A stretch of 64,000 nucleotides of DNA from Rhodococcus globerulus NBRC 14531 (GTDB lineage Bacteria; Actinomycetota; Actinomycetes; Mycobacteriales; Mycobacteriaceae), in assembly GCF_001894805.1 (NCBI RefSeq), contig NZ_BCWX01000009.1, forward strand, positions 62,001 to 126,000, written 5' to 3'. The position numbers and the translations under genes are program-made. The notes under the pieces are model-generated. The model was given only the letters and a program-made list of their open reading frames with translations, ran no database searches and was not told the DNA's origin. Below, piece after piece: positions 24,567 to 33,613 of the stretch (its first letter is position 1; each line of letters begins with the position of its first letter).

Positions 24567-25983
24567 TCAGTCCGGCGCGCCCGCGATCAGGCCGATGACC
24601 GTTGCCGCGAGGACGGTCAAAGCGTCAGTCGTGTTGCGGCGCAGCTGGTTCGCCGCGATCCGCTCGCCGGAGGCGAACAGCGGCTCGAACGGCATCCGCA
24701 GAACCGCGCGCACGCCGAGTTCGATGAACGCGTCGACAGCTTCGGTTTCGACCATCGGCGCATCGCCCGGTCCGTCGGTGATGACGACGACGGCGTGGGC
24801 GAGTACGTGCGGGCCAGCAGTGGCGATGATGTCGAGGAGCATGCGGTGCGCTGCTGCAGCAGCGTCGCGGCGCAGCGGCACAGGAACAACAAGCACATTC
24901 GCGGCCGCGGCGGCCCATTGCCAACTTCCGGCGAGGCTGCTGTTGCCGGTGTCGGCGATGAGGATCTCGCGGTGCTGGGCCAGAACATCGGCCAAGCTCG
25001 TTCCGTCGTCGTATTCCAGTGCGGCGGCGGTGTTTGTCTGGTTTCCTGCGATGATGTCCTCTCCGCTGGGCTGGCGAACGAGGTACCGCGAGAGTGTCGA
25101 TGGGCGGATACTGCCCCGTGCTGTTGCGGCGGCGGTGAGAAGTGCGGAGACGTCTTGTCCTTGGCGCGGAGGCACGGCGACGCGGTCGGCGAGGCTGCCG
25201 CCGATCTCGGCGAGATCTGCGCAGACGAGCGTTCCCGCTCCTCGGTGCTCTGCGATGACGGCCGCTAGTCCCGCAGCAAGTGGAGTCTTGCCGACGCCGC
25301 CCTTGGGATTGGCGAGAGTGATCACCGAGAAGTCCGGGATCGGGCCGGTGATCGCGGCGACTGCGGTGCGGTGACGCATTTCGGCGGACCCAGCTTTCGG
25401 TGCCAACCGCAGGTTGAGGACAGCGTTGAGTCGGCCGCGGATTCCTATGCGGGAGGGATCGTTTGAACCTGAGGTGATCTGTGGGGCTGCCAGTACCGAT
25501 GTTCGTGGGGCGCTGTTCTGCGTCGGCGTGGTGGACGTGGGGGGTGTCGCTGTGCTGATCCTGCGTCGGGGCGAGTGGGCGCGGCGGGTTCACCGCAGTA
25601 GCGCACACGCTCACCGGTTCGTCGACTGTGGGCGTGGGTACGGCTACCGGGGAGATCGGGCCGGGTGGTGGCCCGGAGACCGCGACGTGTCCTTCGGGGG
25701 TGACGGTCAACCGCGTGGTGGCGCCGAAGCCGCTCACCGATACCTCGACGGACTCGCCGGAATCGGCGGCTTCCGTCTTGGCGAATTCTTCGATCGCGTG
25801 AAAGAGCGCTTTTTCGTTAACAGCTGCCAGTTCTACGTTCGCAGTCCCCGATCCACCGCTCACACGTGCGGTCGTCTCCGAGGTGACCTCGACAGCCAAC
25901 GCCGCCGTCACGCGTTCACCCCAGTCGATGGGGGGGGTGGACCGGTCGTTGTCCGTTGCGGCGACGATCTGGTCGGTCCTCAT
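24567..25983 (-). CDS. ParA/MinD-like ATPase with N-terminal extension, split by a one-base frameshift
   Basis: The C-terminal 280 residues hold the deviant Walker A KGGVGKTPLAAGLAA and other ParA/MinD features (LVCADLAEIGGSLADRV, ILIADTGNSSLAG). The N-terminal 130 residues (from ATG 25983, GAAAGGA five bases upstream) are in a different frame: MRTDQIVAATDNDRSTPPID and so on. Removing one C from a run of six (25539-25544) joins the two into one 471-residue protein with a Thr/Pro linker; the total of 1417 bases is one over a multiple of three. Actinobacterial transfer clusters often contain such ParA-like ATPases with an N-terminal extension, probably for positioning rather than segregation. 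Whether the shift is mutation, phase variation, programmed or a sequencing error cannot be told here. Confidence 0.65.
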
Positions 25984-26032
25984 GATGGTCCTTTCGTTTC
26001 GGAGGCGATACAGGCGTGTGGACGTACTTCGG

Positions 26033-26596
26033 TCAGCTGCAGTCGACGTGGATGGAGACGTACATCTGCTGGTTCGCTCCGTAGGGCGAGTACCAGTCGT
26101 CGGGCACTCGGGGTGCGGCGGCGATGTCGACATGGTCAGGGGTGGACCAGTCGATTTCTCGCAGATCCGGGTAGTACTTGTTCGAGGTGTCCAGTTCCGC
26201 TGTGAGGTCTTGTTCGGTGTTCTGAACGCTCAGGACTTCGGAGGGGTGGGAGACGGAAATCTTCCATCCGTAGGGAGCGGTGATCACGGCGGAGAGGTCA
26301 TCGCCGTTGCCGAAGCACCGTGCGGTGACGTCGTCGGGCGAGGGCGTGGTGATTTCGGTGGGCGAGTGCTTTTCGCCCCAGCCGATGATGATGTTGTCGT
26401 AGTCGTTTCTGGACTGGCTGACGATCTGCCCGGTGTTGGTGGCGGAAACGCTTTTCGCGTCTCGACCTCCATCGCCGCCACATCCGCTGAGTGTCAGCGT
26501 TGCGCCGATCAGCACGACGCATGTGGTGGCGTAGCGATGGCGCCGCGACCACCGTGCCCCGGTGATCTCCGCTCGCGGCCAGAGACTGGTGTTCAT
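26033..26596 (-). CDS. Lipoprotein of the transfer block, 187 aa
   Basis: Starts MNTSLWPRAEITGARWSRRH, then a hydrophobic signal and lipobox LTLSGC followed by Gly/Asp. The mature part is acidic with two further cysteines and ends VSIHVDCS; no domain is recognised. The ATG overlaps the stop of the upstream gene by one base (TGATG), showing tight coupling. Probably an extracytoplasmic accessory of the conjugation machine. The longer frame upstream of the ATG is the antisense/out-of-frame part of the neighbouring gene. Confidence 0.65.
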   Translation of the reverse strand: MNTSLWPRAEITGARWSRRHRYATTCVVLIGATLTLSGCGGDGGRDAKSVSATNTGQIVSQSRNDYDNIIIGWGEKHSPTEITTPSPDDVTARCFGNGDDLSAVITAPYGWKISVSHPSEVLSVQNTEQDLTAELDTSNKYYPDLREIDWSTPDHVDIAAAPRVPDDWYSPYGANQQMYVSIHVDCS

Positions 26597-26949
26597 CAGG
26601 AACCCGCTCCGAACGCGCCGACAGCGCCCAGTTCGCTCAACATTTCGTCGATCGTTTCCTCGGTCCGAGCCAGCTGTGTGAGGGCTCCGTCGCGGGCTGC
26701 TCCTGCGGGTAACGCGCCGATGATCGCGCGCCGAAAACCTGCCGATTCCTTGATCTGGGCCAGGCGCTCGACCGTGAGTTCTACCCTCTCGTCGAGCTTG
26801 GGCAGCCACTCCGGCGTTCCCTCTTTCAGGGCGGTACGCAGTTCGAGGATGACGGGGTCGTTGGCTCCCTTGGCTACGAATGGCCCACGGAGCGCCTCGA
26901 CATCGGTGGGTGTGGGGCTGATGGATTGGGAGATTCGGCGGCTGGCCAT
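26596..26949 (-). CDS. Small soluble protein of the transfer block, 117 aa
   Basis: Helix-rich, acidic, with no membrane segment: MASRRISQSISPTPTDVEAL at the start, and ARTEETIDEMLSELGAVGAF near the end. GAGAGGAA precedes the ATG by six bases. It lies between the coupling ATPase gene and the lipoprotein gene and is translationally coupled to the latter. It may be an adaptor or chaperone of the ATPase; that is inference from position only. Confidence 0.6.
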   Translation of the reverse strand: MASRRISQSISPTPTDVEALRGPFVAKGANDPVILELRTALKEGTPEWLPKLDERVELTVERLAQIKESAGFRRAIIGALPAGAARDGALTQLARTEETIDEMLSELGAVGAFGAGS

Positions 26950-27050
26950 GTGTGGTTCCTCTCGGTGGGTCGGATCGATCTGATCGGTCAGTTCGCGGGT
27001 GTCGCGCGAACGGTCAGTCGCGGATTCAGTTCGTTGGTTGGGGCGGCGGG

Positions 27051-29135
27051 TTACATGGCGAATTCGGTCTCACGATCGGCGCCCGCGAGAAGCACGATTT
27101 CGCCCGGATCGAAGGTCACCTTGGCGCGGGTTCGGCCACCGGTGTCGATGGTGATGGTCGTTCCGGTGGTTTTCGCGTCGACGGAGGCGACGGTGACGAT
27201 GTCCGAGCCACCGTGCTCGTCCGTGAGCAGGATCGTGGTTCCCGGCTTGAGTGCGTGGGCGGGTATCGCGTCCGCGATATCGGCGACCGGAACGTCTCCG
27301 AGAAGGACGGGTTCTGCCACGCTTCCGTGCTCGCGCTTCTTCGTCGCCAGCGCGCGTTCCGTTTCGAGGAATTCGCGCAGTTCTCGTGAGTAGCACATGA
27401 ATTCCGGCGCCGCGCTGGGTTGCAGTGCGTCGATAATCGCGATATCTGCCGCCGAGAGTTGATTCCACTTGTTCGGGTGACGGTCGACATTCGGTGTCCA
27501 CCACACCTGCGCTTCCATCGGTGTTCCGTCGGGGCCGGTGGCCATGGCGCGGCCGGGGATCGAGGTATCGATACTGCGGCCTTGGTGCGCGTCACCCCAC
27601 ACCATCTGTGCACCGTCCTGGGAGAGGTTCGCCAGCGAAAGCCGAGTACCGAAGTTATCGCGCGCGTTTCCCGAGGCCCCACCGAACAACGACGCGTCGG
27701 GACGTTGCACTCCCAGAAGGAGACGGATTCCGGAAGAACGAGCGAGCACGGAAAGTTCCGCCCACGCTCCGAGCGGGTCCAACGTCGCGATCAGCGTGCG
27801 AGTGTCCTCGTCGGGATCTTTCTTCAGGCGTGTCCACGCAGCGGAGAGGATGAAGAACTCGTCGAGGACCGCGATCAACAGCGGAAGTTGGGACGGTTCG
27901 ATTTTCTTCACGTGGACGTACTGGTTGCGCGCCATCATTTCCGCGTGCAACGCGCGGATGAAGATCGCTGCCCTGATCGGGTCGTAGACGATCGCGCCGC
28001 AGCCGGGGTAACCCTCGAGGCCGTCGAGTTCGATCATCTTCGGGTCGACGCCGATAAAGGGGATTCCGCGCAAGGACGCTTCGGTCAAGATCGTGCGGAT
28101 GGCGGAGGTTTTGCCGCCTCCGGTCGGGCCGACGATCAGGCAGTGCGGCTTGTTCGATTTGGTCGAGACGTCCCAGTAGGCTACCGCGCCGGCCGCCCCG
28201 GTTGCGTAGGGCAGATAGCGGCTGGCGATTGACGTCAGCTCACTGGGAGCGGGGTGCGATACCCGTGTGGGCAGAGGCGCTTTGAGAGTCAGCAGCAATT
28301 CTCCCGCGTCGGGTGACCATTGCACGTCCCAGTTTTGTCCGGATTCGTGTTCGCCGGCGATGGCGATCAGGGCTTCGTTGACGCGGTACTGAAACGCCCC
28401 TGATCCGCTGTTGAGGTTGGGGGTGAATCCGATGCGGTAGCCGGTCTCGACTCCGTCGTCTCCGTACGAATGCACGCTCACCTTCGCGTCTTTGAGGATC
28501 GAGGCACCTTCGAGTGAACCGGCGAGTGCCTTGTGTCGGACGCTGCGCTGATCTGCCACGGTCAACGCTCTCGCGATCATCAGAGCGTTCTTGTGTGCTT
28601 CGTGCGAGATCTTCATCGTCCACTTCGAGCCGCGAACACTATTCGCCACTGCCGCTGTGAACTCGTCCATCTGCTTCGGGCGGATGACCGCGCCGACGGG
28701 AAGCTTGATCCGTGCGGATTTGACCGCTGAGCGCCGCGAAAGCATCGGCACGCGCACGGCGAGCGCTCTGTGCCCGGTGGTTTGACGCAGTTGGGCGGCC
28801 ATGGTGACGCGGTGACGGTGCGAGTGGAACCGGCCGGTGTCGACCGTGACCGCAACGATGGTGAGTGCGAACAGTGCGCCGGTGACGCTGTGCAGGCGAT
28901 CAAGTACGGCGGCGATCTGCGCGAAGTTCTCGGTCGGGAGTTGTAGTTGTGCAGCGAGATCCGGTGCGACGTAGGCCACCGCAGCCAGGGCGGCGAAGAA
29001 TGGGGAGACGGGAAGGAAGCGGCGCGCTGCCAGGTCGTCGATGCTATCCCTGGCTGGACGTTTCTTGTCGCTGGCGAACATGTCGACGAACAGGTCGGCG
29101 ATGAAGTCGCGGATCGGATCCGGTTCCGCCATCAT
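27051..29135 (-). CDS. FtsK/TcpA-like conjugative coupling ATPase, 694 aa
   Basis: N-terminal membrane region (two helices within 45-100), a middle linker region, then an FtsK/HerA-type motor: Walker A GPTGGGKTSAIRT at about 335-346, YPGCGAIVYDP, Walker B LLIAVLDEFF at about 415-424, and LLLGVQRPDASLFGGASGNA. About 100 residues at the C-terminus form an added beta-rich domain (PGTTILLTDEHGG; IDTGGRTRAKV). Such ATPases bring DNA to the transfer channel (type IV coupling protein). It is the first gene of the minus-strand block; AAGGGGGGAG precedes two adjacent ATG codons (29135 and 29132). A 16-bp DnaA-box-like motif lies 85 bases upstream. Confidence 0.85.
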   Translation of the reverse strand: MMAEPDPIRDFIADLFVDMFASDKKRPARDSIDDLAARRFLPVSPFFAALAAVAYVAPDLAAQLQLPTENFAQIAAVLDRLHSVTGALFALTIVAVTVDTGRFHSHRHRVTMAAQLRQTTGHRALAVRVPMLSRRSAVKSARIKLPVGAVIRPKQMDEFTAAVANSVRGSKWTMKISHEAHKNALMIARALTVADQRSVRHKALAGSLEGASILKDAKVSVHSYGDDGVETGYRIGFTPNLNSGSGAFQYRVNEALIAIAGEHESGQNWDVQWSPDAGELLLTLKAPLPTRVSHPAPSELTSIASRYLPYATGAAGAVAYWDVSTKSNKPHCLIVGPTGGGKTSAIRTILTEASLRGIPFIGVDPKMIELDGLEGYPGCGAIVYDPIRAAIFIRALHAEMMARNQYVHVKKIEPSQLPLLIAVLDEFFILSAAWTRLKKDPDEDTRTLIATLDPLGAWAELSVLARSSGIRLLLGVQRPDASLFGGASGNARDNFGTRLSLANLSQDGAQMVWGDAHQGRSIDTSIPGRAMATGPDGTPMEAQVWWTPNVDRHPNKWNQLSAADIAIIDALQPSAAPEFMCYSRELREFLETERALATKKREHGSVAEPVLLGDVPVADIADAIPAHALKPGTTILLTDEHGGSDIVTVASVDAKTTGTTITIDTGGRTRAKVTFDPGEIVLLAGADRETEFAM

Positions 29136-29220
29136 TCTCCCCCCTTCTGTTCACCGCTACCGCGACGTTCGCGGCGGGTGTCAGGGCAGGACGCTACGAG
29201 GGGCGAAAATTCCTTGCAAT

Positions 29221-29236
29221 GTGACTGTGGATAACT
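29221..29236 (-). promoter_or_regulatory. Transfer box (DnaA-box core), copy 1
   Basis: On the minus strand it reads AGTTATCCACAGTCAC, the exact reverse complement of copy 2 at 29718-29733. It contains TTATCCACA, the consensus DnaA box. It ends 85 bases before the start of the coupling ATPase gene and probably serves as promoter element or operator. Confidence 0.6.
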
Positions 29237-29430
29237 ATTTTCGGAAGCGCTTGTCGGAGCGCTCTCAAAGGCGTTCGGAGGGCGCTCTTTCGACGGTCGA
29301 CGAGCGAGGCTCCACTGCTTGGAAGAAGCGGCCGGACCTCCGAGTGTGAGACCGCTCGCCGTAGCGTCTGATCTGGCGATATTTGGAGCGCTCTCGAAAC
29401 TGACTGTGCGCGACGCAATTTCAGCAAGTA

Positions 29431-29461
29431 CACTCCCCCCGGAGGAACGGAGGGGGGAGTG
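29431..29461. repeat. Hairpin with 10-bp perfect arms
   Basis: CACTCCCCCC (29431-29440) pairs with GGGGGGAGTG (29452-29461). It lies in the middle of the divergent control region, where it might separate the two promoters or form part of an origin of transfer. Confidence 0.55.
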
Positions 29462-29717
29462 ACCCCCACCAGGGGTGCTCGTTCGGACGCCTGCCCCGCC
29501 CGCCTCGACTCGCGTACAACCAGCCTGCTATTGCGAGCGCTGTTTCCATCGCGATCCGTCGTCACGCTCGGCGCGCCCGCACGGTAGCACTGGATCATCG
29601 CGCTGGAAGCAAATAAGTCGGCACGCGCACACAACTCGCTCACCGCACCTGTTCGATCGCTCCGCTACCCGCATCGCACCCAGCGTTCAGCGACCGCCAT
29701 TTTCGGTCGGTGCCGCG

Positions 29718-29733
29718 AGTTATCCACAGTCAC
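29718..29733 (+). promoter_or_regulatory. Transfer box (DnaA-box core), copy 2
   Basis: AGTTATCCACAGTCAC followed by TTTGG. It ends 86 bases before the ATG of the first plus-strand transfer gene, the same distance as copy 1 from its gene. Confidence 0.6.
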
Positions 29734-29819
29734 TTTGGAAACCGTCCACTCCCTACCTACCGTCTGCACTCATCCCACCCATGCGGGACGCCGCACAATC
29801 ACACACGTTGGAGACGAAG

Positions 29820-30131
29820 ATGATTGCCCTCACACACACCGTCAGCACAATCGCGCAGACCGCTTATCGGCCCGTCCACCAATCCACGGTCACCTATCTC
29901 GCCGAGCCGAGCACCGAGGGGCTGACCGGCTGGATCAGGTCGAACGGTGCGGTCACCATCATCGCGATCATTGCCTGCGCGCTTCTTCTCGGTGCACTCA
30001 AGGGCAATGTCTCGAAGGTCGTCACGATCGGCGGACTCTCGGTGGTCGGGCTGCTGTTCGTTGCGCTGGCAGCCAATCAATCCGCCCAAGACGCCCTCGG
30101 CCAGTGGGCGTTAGGGCTGCTCGGCATCTGA
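29820..30131 (+). CDS. Small two-TM membrane protein, VirB2-like, 103 aa
   Basis: MIALTHTVSTIAQTAYRPVH, then an exposed stretch and two membrane helices (about 44-60 and 66-84) separated by KGNVSK: the layout of VirB2/TrbC pilin-type subunits, although no pilin motif can be proven. GGAG lies six bases before the ATG; the longer upstream frame is not protein-like. First gene of the plus-strand block, followed by VirB3-, VirB4-, VirB6- and VirB8-like genes, an order that supports the VirB2-like guess. Confidence 0.6.
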   Translation: MIALTHTVSTIAQTAYRPVHQSTVTYLAEPSTEGLTGWIRSNGAVTIIAIIACALLLGALKGNVSKVVTIGGLSVVGLLFVALAANQSAQDALGQWALGLLGI

Positions 30132-30179
30132 AAAGCCCTGAGCACCAACCGCATCCGAGTTCACCGCCGAGGAGCACCC

Positions 30180-30584
30180 GTGATCGAAACCGACGACCTG
30201 ATCTACCGCGTCGACAACCACTACCTGGGGCCGACCGGCAAGACCCTTCCTGTGCCGATCCGCTACTCGGCTGTAGGCGTGGGCCTGAGCACGTTCTTCG
30301 CACTGTTCATCATCGCCCGATCCGTCCTTCACCTCTCCTTGAGCTACGGCACATTTCTGATTCTTGTCGTCTCGACGGTCGCGGTGTCGAGCCGAATCAC
30401 CAAGTACATCAGCGCGGACCGGCCGTTGCGTTCGGTGATCACAGCCGCCTACAACGACCTCACCTCTCCGCGCCCACCCAAGGCTGGCGAAAGCATCTAC
30501 GTCACCCTTCCACCACCTGATCGAACTCGCCGTGGCGTTGGTGGCCACGACCTTTGCGCTAGCCCCTATGAGGCGAGCATCTGA
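30180..30584 (+). CDS. VirB3/PrgI-like membrane protein, 134 aa
   Basis: Short cytosolic start, then a hydrophobic hairpin (SAVGVGLSTFFALFIIARSV and LSYGTFLILVVSTVAVSS, about 30-72) and a polar tail. Size, topology and position directly before the VirB4 ATPase fit VirB3/PrgI/TcpE-type proteins, which anchor VirB4 at the membrane. GTG 30180 has GAGGAG five bases upstream. Its stop overlaps the ATG of the VirB4-like gene (TGATG). Confidence 0.6.
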   Translation: MIETDDLIYRVDNHYLGPTGKTLPVPIRYSAVGVGLSTFFALFIIARSVLHLSLSYGTFLILVVSTVAVSSRITKYISADRPLRSVITAAYNDLTSPRPPKAGESIYVTLPPPDRTRRGVGGHDLCASPYEASI

Positions 30585-33500
30585 TGACCACGCACGAGAA
30601 CGACGTTGCGTCTCTGTTCGACCCACGCAGCACCGGCCACATTCCCGTTGTTCCGCCCGGCGCTCTGCCTCCGTCCTGGGCTGCGGGGCGTACCGCTGCG
30701 CCACCGGATCGTCATGAGCCTGACCCGCCGCACATCCCCGATGTGTGGGCCGGGCCCGAACCGGTCGAGACAGACGACGCCGCGAGCATGACGACCGCCG
30801 ACGAGATCCCCGACAAAGCTCGCGGTCGACGACGTGGGCGCGGCACGAGCGGTAAGTCCGCCTGCGCGAAAAAGTCCGAGACGCTCAAGGCGCAGGAACG
30901 CGCTGCCCGCAGGGTCGCGAAGAACCGCAAGAGCGTGAAGTTGGAACTGTGCGGCACAGCAGGACACATCACCCGCACACCGAGGACTGCGACCGCATGG
31001 TTCGTGCAGCCGCCCGGACCGTGGAACATGCGCCCGACGCCCAAGCAGCGCCGCTACATACGCGACGAAGCGCTGATCCTGGCCAACCTCCGCGAGGCGG
31101 GCGTCGAGCACCTGCACCGTCGGCTCACCCGCGCGCCGTGGCCGGTCCGAGCATGGGCACGTTCACATCACGAGTGGGCGACACCCCTGCCCGATGTCGA
31201 CGGCGCTCTCTCGTGGAACGACTACCTGCGCGGTCAGCAGCACGGCATGCTCTGGTCCGAACCGACGATTAAGGGCCGATACTGGGGCATCGAATTGCCG
31301 GCGCGCTCGATGTCGAGCAGGGGGCTCGACTACCTTGCGATGTGGCTGTCCGGCTTCGGCCGGATCGGTGCAGCCGTAACGCGGTGGGCGGACGAGTCGT
31401 TCGACAGCGAAACGGCCATGCTCGACGAGCATCTGGCGACCCTGGCCCGGATCATGGCCGCACGCGGAGCCGATGCACGCCCGGCCACCGCAGGGCAGAT
31501 GGACTACCTGTTGCGGCGCTCCGCGGCGATCGGTCTCCCGCTCGATATCGACGGCGTGATCTCGGGCGGTGGCGATTGGACGGACACCGACATTGCCTCC
31601 CTCGAAGACCTCGCCGATCTCTCGCTCACCCCGGGCGACGGCTTCACTACCGTTTCCGGTCTCGTCGACGGGCGCCGATACAGCGCTGCCGTGATCGTTT
31701 TGACGATCGGCCGTATGGCGCCGATGCCGATCCCGGAGCAGATGTTGCCGTGGCAGGTGATCGGCGACGGATCGGGTGAGCCTCTCGAATGGTCCGAACG
31801 CATCACGCTCGAAGAGAAGACCGCGACCGCCCGCGCGATGCGCTTCGTGACCGACAAGATCACCAACCAGTTCAAGCATTACACGGTCGAACACGACGAA
31901 AGCCCGCCGACTGAATTGCAGGAGCAGCATGCGGCGGCGCAGAAGATCAAAACGCATCTCGAACATGATCATTCGGGGCTCTCGACCCGGGTCAAGGGGT
32001 GGTGGCGGATGGCGGTTGTGGGAGCGAACGCCGACGAGGTGCGCCGTAAGGTCTCGACCCTGCAGGAGATGTACTCCCCGCACATCATCCTCGAGCACGA
32101 GCATGGGCAGTACCAACTACTCCGCGAGTTCATTCCCGGCCAGCGGCAAGCGAACATCGCCCACGCGCGCCGCATGAGCGTCTACGACGCCTCCGCGGGC
32201 ATGGCGGCGGTCGGGGACCGTATCGGTGACCGGACAGGACTGATTGTCGGACAGACTGCGTCGATCGCACCGAGGCCGGCTGTGTGGAACTGCTTCGCAG
32301 GCCCGGAGAACAAGGACAAATCCGGGCTCACCCCGATCGTTGCCGTCCCCGGGTCGGGCAAGACGTTCCTGGCCGGAATGACGGTCTACCAAGCTGTGCG
32401 CGCCGGGGCCTACGGAGTCATTCTCGACCCGTCCGGTCCGCTCGCCCGGCTGGCCACACTGCCGGAGTTGGCGCCGTTCACGAGGGTCTACGCATTGACC
32501 GGGCGCTCACGTCCGGGCGCACTCAACCCGTACCGCGTGATCGCCGACCCGGACCCCGACGATCCCGAGTACTCCCCCACACATTCGCACTACGCACTCG
32601 ATCCCGATCCGGCCGCAGCAGCGGCAGATCAGTACCAAGCGGATCTGCGTGCAGCTGCCGCCGAACGCATGGAATGCGCCGTGTCGGTGCTGAAAATGAT
32701 GCTCACCGACAAGGACGTCGAGCAGCGATGGACGGAAAGTGTCCTCCACACGGCAGCGCACAACGTCGGCGGCGACGCCGACCATCACCTCGGTCAGGTT
32801 CTCGATCAACTCGCCGCAATGGCGGAAAACGAACAGGACACCGAGGTCAAGACGACCGCCCGCAGCATTCATCAGAAACTGCACATGATGTCCCAACTCG
32901 CTGAAGCTCGGGTGCTGTTCCCCAAGCCCGGCACACTCGGCGGATTCGACGCCGACACCACCTTCGACGAGCGCCTAACCATCCTGACGATGCCCGGCTT
33001 GCAGCTCCCTCCGGAAGGCGTTCCGTCCTCGCAGTGGACACCGCAACAACGGATGGCCGCGCCGCTGATGCACATGGCAGCGTGGCAGGCCAACCGGCTC
33101 ATCTACGACAAGCCGCGCCAGGCCCGCAAAATCCTGTTCCTCGACGAAAACAAGTACCTCGAACAAACCGGCGCGGGACGCACGCTGAATCTCCGGATCG
33201 CACGTGACAGCCGCAAATTCAACGTGCGCGCCCTGGTGTGCTCGCAGCTACCCGACGACTACCTCGGTGTCGACGGCACCGACGACAAGTCGGCGCTGAC
33301 TTATGAGGTCATCATCGGAGACCTCGGCGGCAACGAACACGCCATCGAGGGCGCATTGAAGTTGCTGAACCTGCCCGCCGGGCAGGGATACGAGGCGACG
33401 TTGGCCGATCTCGGGGGCGGCGGAGAAGACACGTTGGACCCGGACACGGACACCTCGCACATGGACCAAGCTAGGCGGTTCGTGATGAAGATGGCCGACG

Positions 33501-33613
33501 ACATCGAGATCGTCCGCTGCGATTGGACCAATTTCACCCACCTCGCGCACGTCTTTCAGGCCCTCGACTCCCGTCCACGAGCGGCCACAACCATCGCCGG
33601 TGGTACGCCGTGA
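30584..33613 (+). CDS. VirB4-like conjugation ATPase, 1009 aa
   Basis: Long N-terminal region with a basic segment (RGRRRGRGTSGKSACAKK, about 85-105), then a VirB4/TraE-type ATPase: Walker A VPGSGKTFLAG at about 587-597, LDPSGPLARLATLPEL, GALNPYRVIADP, and Walker B KILFLDENKYL at about 847-857, then RDSRKFNVRALVCSQLPDDY. The last feature is typical of the VirB4 sensor region. VirB4 proteins power assembly of, and transport through, the channel. The 450-residue N-terminal part is longer than in proteobacterial VirB4. Overlaps with the VirB3-like gene before and the VirB6-like gene after indicate one polycistronic message. Confidence 0.85.
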   Translation: MTTHENDVASLFDPRSTGHIPVVPPGALPPSWAAGRTAAPPDRHEPDPPHIPDVWAGPEPVETDDAASMTTADEIPDKARGRRRGRGTSGKSACAKKSETLKAQERAARRVAKNRKSVKLELCGTAGHITRTPRTATAWFVQPPGPWNMRPTPKQRRYIRDEALILANLREAGVEHLHRRLTRAPWPVRAWARSHHEWATPLPDVDGALSWNDYLRGQQHGMLWSEPTIKGRYWGIELPARSMSSRGLDYLAMWLSGFGRIGAAVTRWADESFDSETAMLDEHLATLARIMAARGADARPATAGQMDYLLRRSAAIGLPLDIDGVISGGGDWTDTDIASLEDLADLSLTPGDGFTTVSGLVDGRRYSAAVIVLTIGRMAPMPIPEQMLPWQVIGDGSGEPLEWSERITLEEKTATARAMRFVTDKITNQFKHYTVEHDESPPTELQEQHAAAQKIKTHLEHDHSGLSTRVKGWWRMAVVGANADEVRRKVSTLQEMYSPHIILEHEHGQYQLLREFIPGQRQANIAHARRMSVYDASAGMAAVGDRIGDRTGLIVGQTASIAPRPAVWNCFAGPENKDKSGLTPIVAVPGSGKTFLAGMTVYQAVRAGAYGVILDPSGPLARLATLPELAPFTRVYALTGRSRPGALNPYRVIADPDPDDPEYSPTHSHYALDPDPAAAAADQYQADLRAAAAERMECAVSVLKMMLTDKDVEQRWTESVLHTAAHNVGGDADHHLGQVLDQLAAMAENEQDTEVKTTARSIHQKLHMMSQLAEARVLFPKPGTLGGFDADTTFDERLTILTMPGLQLPPEGVPSSQWTPQQRMAAPLMHMAAWQANRLIYDKPRQARKILFLDENKYLEQTGAGRTLNLRIARDSRKFNVRALVCSQLPDDYLGVDGTDDKSALTYEVIIGDLGGNEHAIEGALKLLNLPAGQGYEATLADLGGGGEDTLDPDTDTSHMDQARRFVMKMADDIEIVRCDWTNFTHLAHVFQALDSRPRAATTIAGGTP

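Larger units (their letters stand above)
29136..29819. other. Divergent control region between the two transfer blocks
   Basis: 684 bases without a gene. It carries the two facing 16-bp boxes (29221 and 29718), two copies of GGAGCGCTCTC (29256-29266 and 29385-29395) and a near copy GGAGGGCGCTCT at about 29276, plus a strong hairpin at 29431-29461. It must hold both divergent promoters and is also a reasonable place to look for an origin of transfer. Confidence 0.6.

Noticed and set aside
24625..26133. 502-codon minus-strand frame taken as one protein
   Set aside because: Only its residues after ATG 25983 and before the C-run look real; the second half is an Arg/His-rich out-of-frame reading of the ParA-like domain.
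29475..30131. 218-codon frame start at 29475 for the VirB2-like gene
   Set aside because: The part before ATG 29820 crosses the control region and the transfer box and is not protein-like.
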